Of a stretch of DNA of 64,000 nt, positions 25,282 through 34,876 are shown piece after piece (position 1 is the stretch's first letter; each line of letters starts with the position of its first letter). The DNA comes from VRUE01 sp963697915. GTDB lineage: Bacteria > Actinomycetota > Thermoleophilia > Solirubrobacterales > 70-9. The notes below the pieces were generated by a model, which was not told the DNA's origin, ran no database searches, and worked only from the letters and a program-made list of their open reading frames with translations. Both the position numbers and the translations under genes were made by a program. Location of the stretch: contig OY969103.1 in the NCBI GenBank assembly GCA_963697915.1, positions 1,550,001 to 1,614,000 of the forward strand, in the 5' to 3' direction.

Positions 25282-27513
25282 ATGAGGCTGATAGTCACCG
25301 AGAAGAACAACAGCGCCAAGAAGATCGCCGACATCCTCGGCCGTGGCGAGGCGAAGGAAGACAAAACCTTCAAAGTCCCCTTCTACACCTGGACCGACGA
25401 GGACGGGGGCGACCAGATGACGATCGGGCTCAAGGGCCACGTCCTCGGCCCCGCCTTCCCCGAGGGCTACTCGAACTGGCAGAAGACCGACCTGCACGAC
25501 TTGATCGACGCCAAGCTGATCAAGGAGCCGACCGACAAAAACGTCGTCAAAGCGATCCGCAAAGTCGCCAAAGGGGCAGACGAGCTGGTGATCGCCACCG
25601 ACTTCGACCGCGAGGGCGAGCTGATCGGCCTCGAGGCGCTGGAGGAGATGCTCGACGCCAACCCGGAGCTGGGCACCCGCGAGGAAGCGGACGCCGGCAC
25701 CCTGCGCATCGCCCGTGCCCGTTACTCGGCCCTGACCAAGGAGGAGATCGAGCGCGCCTTCGGCGCGCTCGACGAGCTCTCCTACCCGCTCGCCAACGCC
25801 GGCGCCGCCCGCCAGGACATCGACCTGCTCTGGGGCGCGACCCTGACCCGCGCCGTCTCCCTCGCCAGCCGCCGCTTCGGCTCCAACTTCCTCTCGGTCG
25901 GCCGCGTGCAGAGCCCGACCCTGGGCCTGATCGTCGAGCGCGAGATGGAGCGCCGCGCCCACGTCGCCAAACCCTTCTGGGAACTGTTCGCCAAGTTCCA
26001 GCACCCCGACGGCAGCTTCGAGGCCCACCACTCGACCGACAAATTCTGGGAGAAGGCGGAGGCCGACGCGGCGCTCGCCGGCACCTCCAACCCCGGCACG
26101 GTCAAGTCGGTGACGGCGCGCAAGAACACGCGCAAGCCGCCGACTCCCTATAACACGACCGCCTTCAGCACCGACGCCTCCAGCCGCCTCGGCATCACCC
26201 CGGCCAGCGCGATGCGGATCGCCGAGGACCTCTACATGGACGGCTTCATCTCCTACCCGCGCACCGACAACACGGTCTACCCGCCCTCGCTGCCGGTGCG
26301 CGAGCTGGTCTCCTCGCTGGTCCGGGTCAAGGAGTTCTCCGCCTCCGCCGGGCTGCTCGACGGTGAGCTGAAAGCGACCCGGGGCAAAAAAGAGACCACC
26401 GACCACCCGCCGATCTACCCGACCCAGGCGATCCACCCCGGCGCCCTCGACGGTTCCAAGAAGCGCGTCTACGAACTGGTCGTGCGCCGCTTCCTCGCCA
26501 CCTTCAGCCCGCCGATGATCACCGAGTCGACCCGGGCTGACATCGAGGCCGGCTCGCAGACCTACTTCGTCCGCGGCTCGGTCGTCGTCGACCCCGGCTA
26601 CGCCGCGATCTACACCTACGCCCGCTCCTCCGACGAGGAGATCCCGAAACTCGTCGAGGGCCAGACGCTGGAGCTCGACGGCGCGCCCTGGCTGGTCGAC
26701 AAGGAGACCCAGCCGCCCTCGCGGATCTCGCAGGCGAAACTGATCGAGATGATGGAGGAGCGCGGCCTCGGCACCAAAGCGACCCGCGCCGACATCATCC
26801 AGAAGCTCTTCGACCGCGGCTACGTCTACAGCAACCCGCCGATCCCCTCGGAGACCGGGGTGGCGATGTACGACGCCTTCAAGAAGTACGTGCCGCGGAT
26901 GGCGACGCACGAGATGACCGCCCAGCTGGAGGCGGAGATGGACCGCATCGCCGGCGGCGAGATGAGCAAGGGCGAGGTGGTCGGCGAGAGCCGCGACCTG
27001 CTGCACAAAACCTGGAGCGAGATCGACGACAGCCGCGAGGACCTGGCCAAAGTCATCTGGAAAGGGATGGACGAGGACCGCATCCTCGGCCCCTGCAAGG
27101 TCTGCGAGGAAAAGGGCCGCACCAAGGAGGACGGCTCGCCCAACATGCTGCGCATCATCCGCGCGAAAAAATCGGGCAAACGGTTCGTCGGCTGCAGCGG
27201 CTGGACCGCCGACGATCCCGAGTCCTGCGACCAGACCTTCCCGCTGCCGCAGCGCGGCGACGTCTTCCGGCTCGAGGATCGCTGCTCGATCTGCGACCAG
27301 ACGCCGCGGCTCAAAGTCGTCCCCTTCCGCGGCCGTCCCTGGAACCTCTGCCTCAACGACGACTGCGAGTCGATGCAGGAGATGAAGAAACGGCGCGCCG
27401 AGCGCGAAGCGGCGAAAGCGGCGAAAAAAGAGATGGACAAAAAGCCGCTGCCGGACAAATCCTCCACCGCGACTCGCAAACGGAAACGGGCCAAAGCGAC
27501 GGCCAAAGGCTGA
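25282..27513 (+). CDS. topA: Type IA DNA topoisomerase I, archaeal-like, 743 aa
   Basis: Relaxes negative supercoils by transient single-strand cleavage. The Toprim domain begins VTEKNNSAKKIADIL (6-20) and has D107-F-D109-R-E111; the catalytic tyrosine is Tyr325 in FISYPRTDNTVYP. The opening block, GLKGHVLG and the YPRTDNT-VYPPSL context resemble archaeal topoisomerase I and the topo half of reverse gyrase more than the usual bacterial TopA. The C terminus carries two four-cysteine modules (from CKVC to CDQTF, and CSICDQT to DDC) and a Lys/Arg-rich tail. tmk and holB follow at once, so the three form a DNA-replication unit. Confidence 0.95.
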   Translation: MRLIVTEKNNSAKKIADILGRGEAKEDKTFKVPFYTWTDEDGGDQMTIGLKGHVLGPAFPEGYSNWQKTDLHDLIDAKLIKEPTDKNVVKAIRKVAKGADELVIATDFDREGELIGLEALEEMLDANPELGTREEADAGTLRIARARYSALTKEEIERAFGALDELSYPLANAGAARQDIDLLWGATLTRAVSLASRRFGSNFLSVGRVQSPTLGLIVEREMERRAHVAKPFWELFAKFQHPDGSFEAHHSTDKFWEKAEADAALAGTSNPGTVKSVTARKNTRKPPTPYNTTAFSTDASSRLGITPASAMRIAEDLYMDGFISYPRTDNTVYPPSLPVRELVSSLVRVKEFSASAGLLDGELKATRGKKETTDHPPIYPTQAIHPGALDGSKKRVYELVVRRFLATFSPPMITESTRADIEAGSQTYFVRGSVVVDPGYAAIYTYARSSDEEIPKLVEGQTLELDGAPWLVDKETQPPSRISQAKLIEMMEERGLGTKATRADIIQKLFDRGYVYSNPPIPSETGVAMYDAFKKYVPRMATHEMTAQLEAEMDRIAGGEMSKGEVVGESRDLLHKTWSEIDDSREDLAKVIWKGMDEDRILGPCKVCEEKGRTKEDGSPNMLRIIRAKKSGKRFVGCSGWTADDPESCDQTFPLPQRGDVFRLEDRCSICDQTPRLKVVPFRGRPWNLCLNDDCESMQEMKKRRAEREAAKAAKKEMDKKPLPDKSSTATRKRKRAKATAKG

Positions 27514-27524
27514 GGCTCGGCGCC

Positions 27525-28112
27525 TTGTTCATCTCTCTCGAGGGAGTGGACGGGTCGGGCAAGAGCACGCAGGCGGGGCTGCTCGCCGCGGCGCTCGGAC
27601 CGGAGACCGTGCAGATCCGTGAGCCGGGGGGGACCGATGCGGCCGAGCGGATACGCGGCCTGCTCGCCGACCCCGCGGTCGAGCTCGACCCGCTGGCCGA
27701 GCTGCTGCTCTTCCTCGCTGCTCGCGCCGACCTCACCGCCAGCGTCATCGAGCCGGCGCTCGAGGCCGGCCGCGACGTCGTCTGCGACCGCTTCTCCGAC
27801 TCCAGCGTCGCCTACCAGGGAGCGGCACGGGGGCTCGGCGTGGGGGAGGTCATCTCGCTCACCGACACCGCCACCGACGGCCTCTGGCCGGACCTGACGA
27901 TCCTCCTGCGGATCGATCCCGAGGTCGGCCTGGGGCGCGCCGACGGCGAGGACCGCTTCGAGGCCGAGGGCCTGGAGCTGCAGCAGGCGGTCGCCGTTGC
28001 CTACGAGGAGATCGCCCAGATCGCCTCCGACCGGGTCGTCGTCGTCGATGCCGAGGGACCCGTCGAGGAGGTCCACGCGCGGATCATGGACGCGGTCCGT
28101 GGGCGTCGCTGA
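27525..28112 (+). CDS. tmk: Thymidylate kinase, 195 aa
   Basis: Phosphorylates dTMP to dTDP. Walker A GVDGSGKST (7-15), REPGGTDAAERIR (33-45) for nucleotide binding, and DRFSDSSVAYQG (about 88-99) are the family motifs. The ATP lid is short and contains GRADGEDRFE. It uses a TTG start 11 bases after the topA stop; the sequence upstream of FISLEG offers no better codon. Its 3' end overlaps the next gene by 14 bases. Confidence 0.95.
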   Translation: MFISLEGVDGSGKSTQAGLLAAALGPETVQIREPGGTDAAERIRGLLADPAVELDPLAELLLFLAARADLTASVIEPALEAGRDVVCDRFSDSSVAYQGAARGLGVGEVISLTDTATDGLWPDLTILLRIDPEVGLGRADGEDRFEAEGLELQQAVAVAYEEIAQIASDRVVVVDAEGPVEEVHARIMDAVRGRR

Positions 28113-29151
28113 GGCCACCGAGCACCAGCCGCGGGCGGCCGCGACGCTGAGCGCGGCGCTGGCATCCGGTCCCTCGCACGCCTACCTGTTCCGCGGTCCG
28201 CGCGGCGCCGGCAAGCGCGCCGCGGCGCGCGCCTTCGCCGCCGAGATCCTCGCCACCGGGGCCGAGGACGGCGAGGACGCGCGCCGCCGGGCGCTGCTCG
28301 AGCCCTCACCGCACCCCGACCTGGTCTGGCTGGCGCCGGCCGGCGCCCAGCACATGGTCGAGGAGGTGCGCGAGCGGGTGATCCGCGCCGCCGCCTACCG
28401 TCCCTACGAAGGCGAGAAGCGGGTCTTCGTGATCGAGGCCGCCGAGGCGATGCGCGACGAGAGCCAGAACGCGCTGCTGAAGACGCTCGAGGAGCCGCCC
28501 GGTTTCGTCCACCTGATCCTGCTCAGCTCCGAGCCCGCCGCCCTGCTGGAGACGATCGCCTCGCGCTGCCAGCCGGTCGAGTTCGCCGCCCTGCCGCTGG
28601 CGGCGGTCGAGGCCTCGCTCGAGGGCGGCGCCGAGGAGGTCGCGGCGGCGGCGCGGCTCTCCGGGGGGGACCTCGAGCTGGCCCGCCTGCTGCTCTCCGA
28701 GCGCGGCCGCCAGTTGCGCGCCGAGGCCGTCGCGATGGACTGGAAGGCGCTGCTCAGCGGCGCCGAGAGGGCCGGTGAGGAGACCGAAGCCGCCGCCCGC
28801 GAGGCGCTCGAGGAGGAGAAGGAGGCGGGGCTCAAACGCTCGCCGCGCGAGATCACCGAGGCCGCCAAACGCGCCGGCCGCCGCCGTCGCACCGAGCTGC
28901 TCGACCTCGGCCTCGGCCTCACCGCGACCTGGTTCCGCGACCTCGCCGCGGTCGCCTCGGAGGCCGGCGACGTCGCCTACAACCGCGACCGCCTCGACGA
29001 GCTGCGCGCCCGCGCCGCCGGGCTCGACCCCGCCCGCGCCCGCCAGGCCGCCGAGCTGGTCCAGGACACCCGTCGGCGCCTCGACCTCAACGTCTCCGAG
29101 GAGCTAGCTCTCGAGGCGCTCTCGTTTCGCCTCGCTGCCGTTCTCGGCTGA
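28099..29151 (+). CDS. holB: DNA polymerase III delta' subunit, 350 aa
   Basis: Clamp-loader subunit of the AAA+ fold. The P-loop region GPRGAGKRAAARAF is a Walker A variant; RVFVIEAAEAM is the Walker B position; NALLKTLEEPP and the SRC motif (ASRCQPVEF) are diagnostic of delta'/DnaX proteins. The C-terminal collar domain is helical and charged. GTG was chosen as start because it overlaps the tmk end and gives the normal short N terminus before QPRAAATLSAAL. The last 48 bases overlap the convergent DUF2304 gene. Confidence 0.92.
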   Translation: MGVAEATEHQPRAAATLSAALASGPSHAYLFRGPRGAGKRAAARAFAAEILATGAEDGEDARRRALLEPSPHPDLVWLAPAGAQHMVEEVRERVIRAAAYRPYEGEKRVFVIEAAEAMRDESQNALLKTLEEPPGFVHLILLSSEPAALLETIASRCQPVEFAALPLAAVEASLEGGAEEVAAAARLSGGDLELARLLLSERGRQLRAEAVAMDWKALLSGAERAGEETEAAAREALEEEKEAGLKRSPREITEAAKRAGRRRRTELLDLGLGLTATWFRDLAAVASEAGDVAYNRDRLDELRARAAGLDPARARQAAELVQDTRRRLDLNVSEELALEALSFRLAAVLG

Positions 29152-29541
29152 GCGGGCCTGCTCCCGCGCCTTCTCCAGGGCGCGCTCCTGCGCCAGGCGG
29201 GTTATCTGGGCGGCCTGGCGCGACATGATCACGCTGAAGTTGAGCGCCAGGCCGAGCAGCAGCAGGAGGATGACCGAGAAGAGGGCGACGTTGGTGTCGC
29301 GCACGCCCATCAGGTCGGCGACGACCCCGAGCAGGCCGGGGAAGGCGGCGCCGGCGAGCATCCCCAGCCCGGCGACGAACCAGACGACGCTGTAGCGCTC
29401 CTGCAGGCTGTTGCGGCGGATCAGCTCGAGGATCATCAGCATGAAGGCGATCGCGATGACCGCGGCGAGGATCCGGGTCTGCGAGGTCAGGTGGACGGTC
29501 GGGTCGCTGCCGTTGGCGGCGATCGGCAGCAGGCCGCTCAT
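29104..29541 (-). CDS. DUF2304 membrane protein, 145 aa
   Basis: Three hydrophobic helices: about 21-40, 51-78 and 85-108, then a coiled, highly charged C-terminal tail of about 35 residues. The segment RRNSLQERYSVVWFVAGL between the first two helices is the DUF2304 signature. The family is almost always found beside a polyprenyl-phosphate glycosyltransferase, as here: its ATG overlaps the TGA of the GT2 gene upstream. It probably anchors or assists that enzyme. The 48-base overlap of coding 3' ends with holB is long for this compact genome. Confidence 0.9.
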   Translation of the reverse strand: MSGLLPIAANGSDPTVHLTSQTRILAAVIAIAFMLMILELIRRNSLQERYSVVWFVAGLGMLAGAAFPGLLGVVADLMGVRDTNVALFSVILLLLLGLALNFSVIMSRQAAQITRLAQERALEKAREQARSAENGSEAKRERLES

Positions 29542-30263
29542 CGCTCCGCCCCCGCCTTGCGCGGCCGGAACTGGCCGACCAGCAGCACGATCATCCCCTT
29601 GAAGATGAAGAAGGCCGAGCGCAGCGGCGTCAGGAACGAGGTGCCGCCGACCCGCTCCAGCATCCGCACCGGCAGCTCCTCGACCCGCAGCCCCTGGCGC
29701 ACCGCCAGCTGCAGCGACTCGATCTCGGCGAAGTCGGGCGAGTAGTTCTCGCTGAACAGCTCCATCACCCGCCGGTTCGCCGCCCGCATGCCGCTGGTCG
29801 TGTCGGTGAAGCGCTGGCGCGTCGCCAGGGTGAGGAAGAAGCGGAAGACGCTGATCCCGATCCGGCGCGAGAACGTCGCCTTGTAGTCGTCGCTCTTCGC
29901 CTCTCCGGGCTGGCGGTAGCGGGAGCCGATCACGAGGTCGGCGCGGTCGGCGCGCACCTCCTCCAGCAGCCGCGCGACCTCGGCCGGCGGGTGCTGTCCG
30001 TCGGCGTCGAGGTGGGCGCAGAAGTCGTAGCCCTCGCGGAGGGCGTAGAGGTAGCCCGTCTGCAGCGCGGCCCCGAGGCCCTGGTTGAAGGGCAGCGAGG
30101 CGACCGTGGCCCCGGCCGCGGCGGCGCGGGCGGCGGTCTCGTCGGTCGAGCCGTCGTCGACGACCAGCACGTCGGCCTCGGGCATGCGCTCACGCACGTC
30201 AGCGATCACGGCGGCGACTGAGTCGGCCTCGTTCCAGGCCGGGATGAAGACCAGGGTCCGCAT
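29538..30263 (-). CDS. Family 2 glycosyltransferase, polyprenyl-phosphate mannose synthase-like, 241 aa
   Basis: DPM1/ppm1-like enzyme that transfers a sugar from a nucleotide sugar to polyprenyl phosphate. The GT-A fold is clear from IPAWNEADSV (8-17), VVDDGSTDET (34-43), DADGQHPP (metal-binding aspartates, about 90-97) and TDTTSGMRAANR. It has one C-terminal amphipathic or membrane-touching segment (SAFFIFKGMIVLLVGQF). Paired with the DUF2304 membrane protein downstream. The product would be a lipid-linked mannose or glucose for O-mannosylation or envelope glycans, possibly alongside the epimerase nearby. Confidence 0.92.
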   Translation of the reverse strand: MRTLVFIPAWNEADSVAAVIADVRERMPEADVLVVDDGSTDETAARAAAAGATVASLPFNQGLGAALQTGYLYALREGYDFCAHLDADGQHPPAEVARLLEEVRADRADLVIGSRYRQPGEAKSDDYKATFSRRIGISVFRFFLTLATRQRFTDTTSGMRAANRRVMELFSENYSPDFAEIESLQLAVRQGLRVEELPVRMLERVGGTSFLTPLRSAFFIFKGMIVLLVGQFRPRKAGAER

Positions 30264-30306
30264 GCGCGGATTCTCCCACGCGGGGGCGGCGCCACTGTGT
30301 TAGTAA

Positions 30307-31614
30307 ATGCTCGTGAGGAGAATCGGAATCCGGTTTTGGCTGGTCGGCGCTTTCGCCGCCGTCGCGCTGCTCACGGCCGGCATCGTCTACCTGCTCGGCG
30401 ACCGGCCCTCGGCGGTGCTGATCGCGACCGTGCTCGGCACCCTCGCCGGCTTCCTCATCGCGGTCGGCATCTCGCACCGGGTGCGGCGCCTCTCGCAGGC
30501 CGCCAGCGAGCTCGCCGCCGGCGCCTTCGACATCCAGCTGGAGGCGGGCGGGCGGGACGAGATCGGCGACCTCGCCCGTGCGCTCGACTCGATGCGGGCC
30601 TCGCTCGAGGAGAGCTTCGGCGTCCTCACCGCCGACCGCAACAAGCTGAAAGCGATCTTCGACGGCCTCACCGACGCGGTGATCGTCGTCGGCGACGACG
30701 GCGCCCTGCGCTTCTCCAACCGCGCCGCCGCCAAGCTGCTCGACCCCGCCGGCCACCCACCCGACTCGATGAAGCCGCAGCTGCGGCGTGCGGTCGACAT
30801 CGGCTTCGCCGCCCACCCGGCGCTGCGCATCGGCGATCGCGCCTACGCGATGACCGCCCGCTCGCTGCCCGACGAGCGCGCCGTCCTCGTCGTCGCCCGT
30901 GACCGCACCGAAGAGATGCGCCGCGAGCTCGCCGAAGCCGACTTCATCTCCAACGCCGCGCACGAGCTGCGCAACCCGCTGGCCGGGATCTCCAGCGCGA
31001 TCGAGGTCCTCCAGGAAGGCGCCAAGGACGACCCGGCGGCGCTCGAACACTTCCTCGGCCGGCTCGCCGAGGACACCGAGCGGATGACCCGCCTGACCGG
31101 CGCCCTGCTCACCCTGGCCCGGGTCGAGTCGATCGGCTCCGGCGAGGTCGAGGAGGTCGACGTCGCGGCGGCGATCCGCGACACGGTCGAGGCGGTCGCC
31201 ACCCCCCGCCACATCGAGCTGACCACCGAGGTCGCCCCCGAGCTGGCCGCCCAGGGCGACCCGACCCTGCTGCGCCAGGTCCTGGTCGGGCTGCTCACCA
31301 ACGCCTTCAAGCACACGCCCCTGCCCGGGCGCGTTACGGTTCGCGGCCGTCGTGAGGGCGAGCGAGAGGTGGTGCTGGAAGTGATCGACACGGGGCCAGG
31401 AATTCCAGAGGCGGAGATCGAGCGCGTCTTCGAGCGCTTCTACCGCCGCGACGAGTCGCGCAAACAGGAGGGCTTCGGGCTCGGCCTGGCGATCGCCCGC
31501 CGCATGGTCGACGTGATGGGCGGCGAGATCGGCGCCCGCTCGGTCGAGGGCGACGGCAGCACCTTCTGGGTCCGCCTGCCCGCCGCGCAGCCGAGCCCCA
31601 CCCCGGTGGCATGA
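30307..31614 (+). CDS. Sensor histidine kinase with HAMP and PAS domains, 435 aa
   Basis: Two helices (about 9-31 and 36-56) with almost no loop between them mean there is essentially no extracytoplasmic sensor. A HAMP domain (about 57-108), a PAS domain (about 113-200, KAIFDGLTDAVIVVGDDG), HisKA with the phosphorylated His219 in AAHELRNPLAG, and an ATPase domain with NAFKHTP (N box), DTGPGIP, GFGLGLAI and the final GGEIGARS follow. This WalK/PhoR-like layout suggests detection of an intracellular or membrane signal. The cognate response regulator lies 13 bases downstream, which is kinase-first, the reverse of the common order. Confidence 0.95.
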   Translation: MLVRRIGIRFWLVGAFAAVALLTAGIVYLLGDRPSAVLIATVLGTLAGFLIAVGISHRVRRLSQAASELAAGAFDIQLEAGGRDEIGDLARALDSMRASLEESFGVLTADRNKLKAIFDGLTDAVIVVGDDGALRFSNRAAAKLLDPAGHPPDSMKPQLRRAVDIGFAAHPALRIGDRAYAMTARSLPDERAVLVVARDRTEEMRRELAEADFISNAAHELRNPLAGISSAIEVLQEGAKDDPAALEHFLGRLAEDTERMTRLTGALLTLARVESIGSGEVEEVDVAAAIRDTVEAVATPRHIELTTEVAPELAAQGDPTLLRQVLVGLLTNAFKHTPLPGRVTVRGRREGEREVVLEVIDTGPGIPEAEIERVFERFYRRDESRKQEGFGLGLAIARRMVDVMGGEIGARSVEGDGSTFWVRLPAAQPSPTPVA

Positions 31615-31627
31615 TGGGGGCTAGCCG

Positions 31628-32322
<695 letters not shown>

Positions 32323-32326
<4 letters not shown>

Positions 32327-32961
32327 GCGAAGGCAGCGACGACTCGGGAGCGTCCGCGAAGCGCTCGGTCAAGACGCGGGAGCGCAACGAGGTCGAGTTC
32401 ACCCGCATCGTCGCCTTCAGCGACGGCGTCTTCGCGATCGCGATCACCCTGCTGGTCCTCAACCTGGGGATCGACGAGCACCTCCCCGGCGACGACGTCT
32501 CCGGGGCGCTCTGGGACCAGCGGCACAACATCCTCGCCTACGCGCTCAGCTTTGCCGTGATCGGCCGCTTCTGGGTCATCCACCACCGCCTCTTCAGCGA
32601 AATCACCGGCTTCAACAACCGGCTGATGGGGCTCAACCTCTTCTACCTGGCCTGGATCGTCCTGCTCCCCTTCAGCAGCCAGCTGCTCGGCGACCACGGT
32701 GGCGACACCGACGCGGTGGTCGTCTACGCCTTCAACATCGCGATGGTCACGATCATCGGCGCGGGGATGAGCGTCGACGCCCAGCGCGCCGGGCTGCTCG
32801 TCCCCGAGTCCGCCGCCGAAATCGATCGCAGCCGCCGCCGGGCGCTCGTCGCCGCCGGGATCTTCCTCGCCTCGATCCCGGTCGCTTTCGTCAACCCGCA
32901 CGTCGCGCCGCTGCTCTGGCTCGGCCTCTTCGTCGACCCGACGCGGCGCCACCACCGCTAA
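32323..32961 (+). CDS. TMEM175-family (DUF1211) potassium-channel-like protein, 212 aa
   Basis: Bacterial TMEM175 proteins are leak potassium channels with six helices. The diagnostic FSDGVFAIAITLLVLNL (32-48) with its preceding arginine is present, and HHRLFSEITGFN and LLPFSSQLL mark helices 2-4. The N-terminal 25 residues are charged and cytoplasmic. Translation starts from TTG inside the regulator's stop (TTGA), a tight link to the two-component system. Regulation of potassium leak by that system is plausible but inferred. The stop lies 13 bases before a tRNA gene. Confidence 0.9.
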
Positions 32962-32974
32962 AGTTCTCCGTTCT

Positions 32975-33047
<73 letters not shown>

Positions 33048-33165
33048 TCGCTGTGGCGCGGTGGAAGCAGTCGCCTCGGCGCGCGGAGCGCTATTCTTCG
33101 CTTCAGCCTCGCGCTTCGGCCCGGGGTTTTCTCTTGTAACGGCACCGTTCGGCAACGAGGAGAAC

Positions 33166-33330
33166 ATGGCACGCGGAGATGTCCGCATCGCGGTGACGCT
33201 GGCTTGCGAAGACTGCAAGCGGCGCAATTACCAGACCAACAAGTCTCGGCGAAATTCGCCGGACCGGGTTGAGCTGCGCAAGTACTGCCGCTGGTGCGGC
33301 AAGCACACGGCGCACAAGGAGACCCGGTAA
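33166..33330 (+). CDS. rpmG: 50S ribosomal protein L33, 54 aa
   Basis: Small zinc-ribbon ribosomal protein. Two CxxC pairs (CEDC and CRWC) make it the zinc-binding C+ form. ARGDVRIAVTLAC and YCRWCGKHTAHKETR are diagnostic. The ATG follows GAGGAGAAC, a good ribosome site. Upstream in-frame sequence is not L33-like. It starts the rpmG-secE-nusG-rplKA group. Confidence 0.96.
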   Translation: MARGDVRIAVTLACEDCKRRNYQTNKSRRNSPDRVELRKYCRWCGKHTAHKETR

Positions 33331-33337
33331 AGCCCAC

Positions 33338-33859
33338 ATGGCAAAGTCCCGCGCACAGCGCAAGGCCGAGCGCCGGGCCCGCGAAGCCGAAGGGCAGAAG
33401 CGCACCGACGGGGAGCGTGACGCGGACTCCCGCGCCCAGCACAACACCCAGGTGCCCGTCTCCGGCGACGTCGCCGAGATCGAGGCGGTCGAGGCCGGGA
33501 TGGCGGTCGGCGCTCCAGAGGCTGACCTGGAGACCCCCGACGCGCCCAAGCCCCGCGCCCTGCGCCGCGCCGAGGCCAAGCAGGCCAAGGAAGCCGAGAA
33601 GCGCCAGCGCGAGGATCGGAAGCGCCGCGAGAGCGAGCAGCTCGCCAAGCGCCAGAAGCAGGCCAAGGGCGAGCGCCAGCGCGGCGGCGTCATGGGCTTC
33701 CTCGTCTCCTGCTGGCAGGAGCTGCGCAAAGTCCAGTGGCCGGACCGCGACACCCTCGTCCAGGCGACCGCGGTGACGATCATCTTCGTCGCCGTCGCCG
33801 CCGCTTATCTCGGCGCCCTCGACAGCGCCTTCAACTTCCTCATCCAGCAGATCCTCTAG
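33338..33859 (+). CDS. secE: SecE preprotein translocase subunit with long charged N-terminal extension, 173 aa
   Basis: The conserved SecE part is the last 60 residues: amphipathic helix FLVSCWQELRKVQWPDRDTL, then one membrane helix (VTIIFVAVAAAYLGAL). It clamps SecY in the translocon. SecE of Gram-positive bacteria is usually 60-90 residues. Here about 110 residues precede it, made almost wholly of Arg, Lys, Glu, Ala and Gln (AKQAKEAEKRQREDRKRR), predicted as a long charged single helix on the cytoplasmic side. ATG chosen 8 bases after rpmG. The extension is continuous with the frame and has normal codon use. Confidence 0.93.
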   Translation: MAKSRAQRKAERRAREAEGQKRTDGERDADSRAQHNTQVPVSGDVAEIEAVEAGMAVGAPEADLETPDAPKPRALRRAEAKQAKEAEKRQREDRKRRESEQLAKRQKQAKGERQRGGVMGFLVSCWQELRKVQWPDRDTLVQATAVTIIFVAVAAAYLGALDSAFNFLIQQIL

Positions 33860-33891
33860 CGGATCTCGAAAGCAAAGGGCAAAGTCTTCAG

Positions 33892-34416
33892 ATGTATCGC
33901 TGGTACGTGATCAATACCTACTCCGGGCACGAGAACAAGGTCAAGCACAACCTCGAGCACCGGGTACAGACGATGAGCCAGAACCGCAACGTGCGCCAGG
34001 TCGTGGTGCCGACCGAGCAGGTGATGGAACTCAACAAGGAAGGCCAGAAAGAACCGAAAGAGAAACGGACGATGCCCGGCTACGTCCTGGTCAACATGGA
34101 GATGACCGACGACGCCTGGGGCTTGGTCAAGAACACCCCGGGGGTGACCGGCTTCGTCGGCGCGCGCAACAAGCCGGTGCCGCTCTCCAAACCGGAGGTC
34201 GACCGTCTCCTGCACCGCGAGACCGCCGAGCGGCCCCGCACCCAGGCGCAGTTCTCGATCGGCGAGTCGGTCAAGGTCATCTCCGGCCCGCTCTCCGATT
34301 TCTCCGGGGAGATCGCCGAGATCAACGAGGACGCCGCCAAACTCAAGGTGCTGGTCTCGATCTTCGGTCGCGAGACGCCGGTCGAGGTCAACTACGACCA
34401 GGTCAAGAAGATCTAG
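33892..34416 (+). CDS. nusG: Transcription termination/antitermination factor NusG, 174 aa
   Basis: Binds RNA polymerase and ribosome (via S10) to couple transcription and translation. The NGN domain begins MYRWYVINTYSGHENKVK (1-18), with PTEQVMELNKEGQK and MPGYVLVNMEM. A linker follows, then the KOW domain SIGESVKVISGPLSDFSGEIAEI (about 124-146). Length is normal; there is no extra N-terminal extension like that of many actinobacterial NusG. Followed 27 bases later by rplK. Confidence 0.96.
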   Translation: MYRWYVINTYSGHENKVKHNLEHRVQTMSQNRNVRQVVVPTEQVMELNKEGQKEPKEKRTMPGYVLVNMEMTDDAWGLVKNTPGVTGFVGARNKPVPLSKPEVDRLLHRETAERPRTQAQFSIGESVKVISGPLSDFSGEIAEINEDAAKLKVLVSIFGRETPVEVNYDQVKKI

Positions 34417-34443
34417 CCCGGCCCGCTACCCTCCCCGATCCCA

Positions 34444-34866
34444 ATGGCTAAAAAAGTCCTCACCCTGATCAAGCTGCAGATCCAAGCAGGCAACGCCAAC
34501 CCGGCGCCGCCGGTCGGCCCTGCCCTGGGTCAGCACGGCGTCAACATCATGGAGTTCTGCAAAGCCTTCAACGCCCAGACCCAGAGCGAGGGCGGCACGA
34601 TCATCCCGGTCGAGATCACCGTCTACGAGGACCGCTCCTTCAGCTTCATCACCAAGACGCCGCCGGCCGCCGTCCTGATCCGCGAAGCGATCGGGATCAA
34701 GAAGGGCTCCGGCGAGCCGCACGTCAACAAAGTCGGCACGATCTCGATGGATCAGGTTCGCCAGATCGCCGAGCGCAAGATGCCCGACCTCAACGCCAAC
34801 GACCTCGACGCCGCCTCGAAGATCATCGCCGGCACCGCCCGCTCGATGGGCGTCGACGTCAAATAG
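34444..34866 (+). CDS. rplK: 50S ribosomal protein L11, 140 aa
   Basis: Stalk-base protein binding 23S rRNA at the GTPase centre. Starts MAKKVLTLIKLQIQAGNANP, with PAPPVGPALGQHGVNIMEFCKAFNAQT (target area of thiopeptides) and the C-terminal GTARSMGVDV. Length is standard. Ten bases before rplA, the usual partner. Confidence 0.98.
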   Translation: MAKKVLTLIKLQIQAGNANPAPPVGPALGQHGVNIMEFCKAFNAQTQSEGGTIIPVEITVYEDRSFSFITKTPPAAVLIREAIGIKKGSGEPHVNKVGTISMDQVRQIAERKMPDLNANDLDAASKIIAGTARSMGVDVK

Positions 34867-34876
34867 GAGAGCTTCG

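Noticed and set aside
25204..27006. Long minus-strand extension upstream of the GalE-like epimerase
   Set aside because: Antisense to topA; low-complexity composition and no homology features. The epimerase's GGAGFIGSN start fixes its true N terminus.
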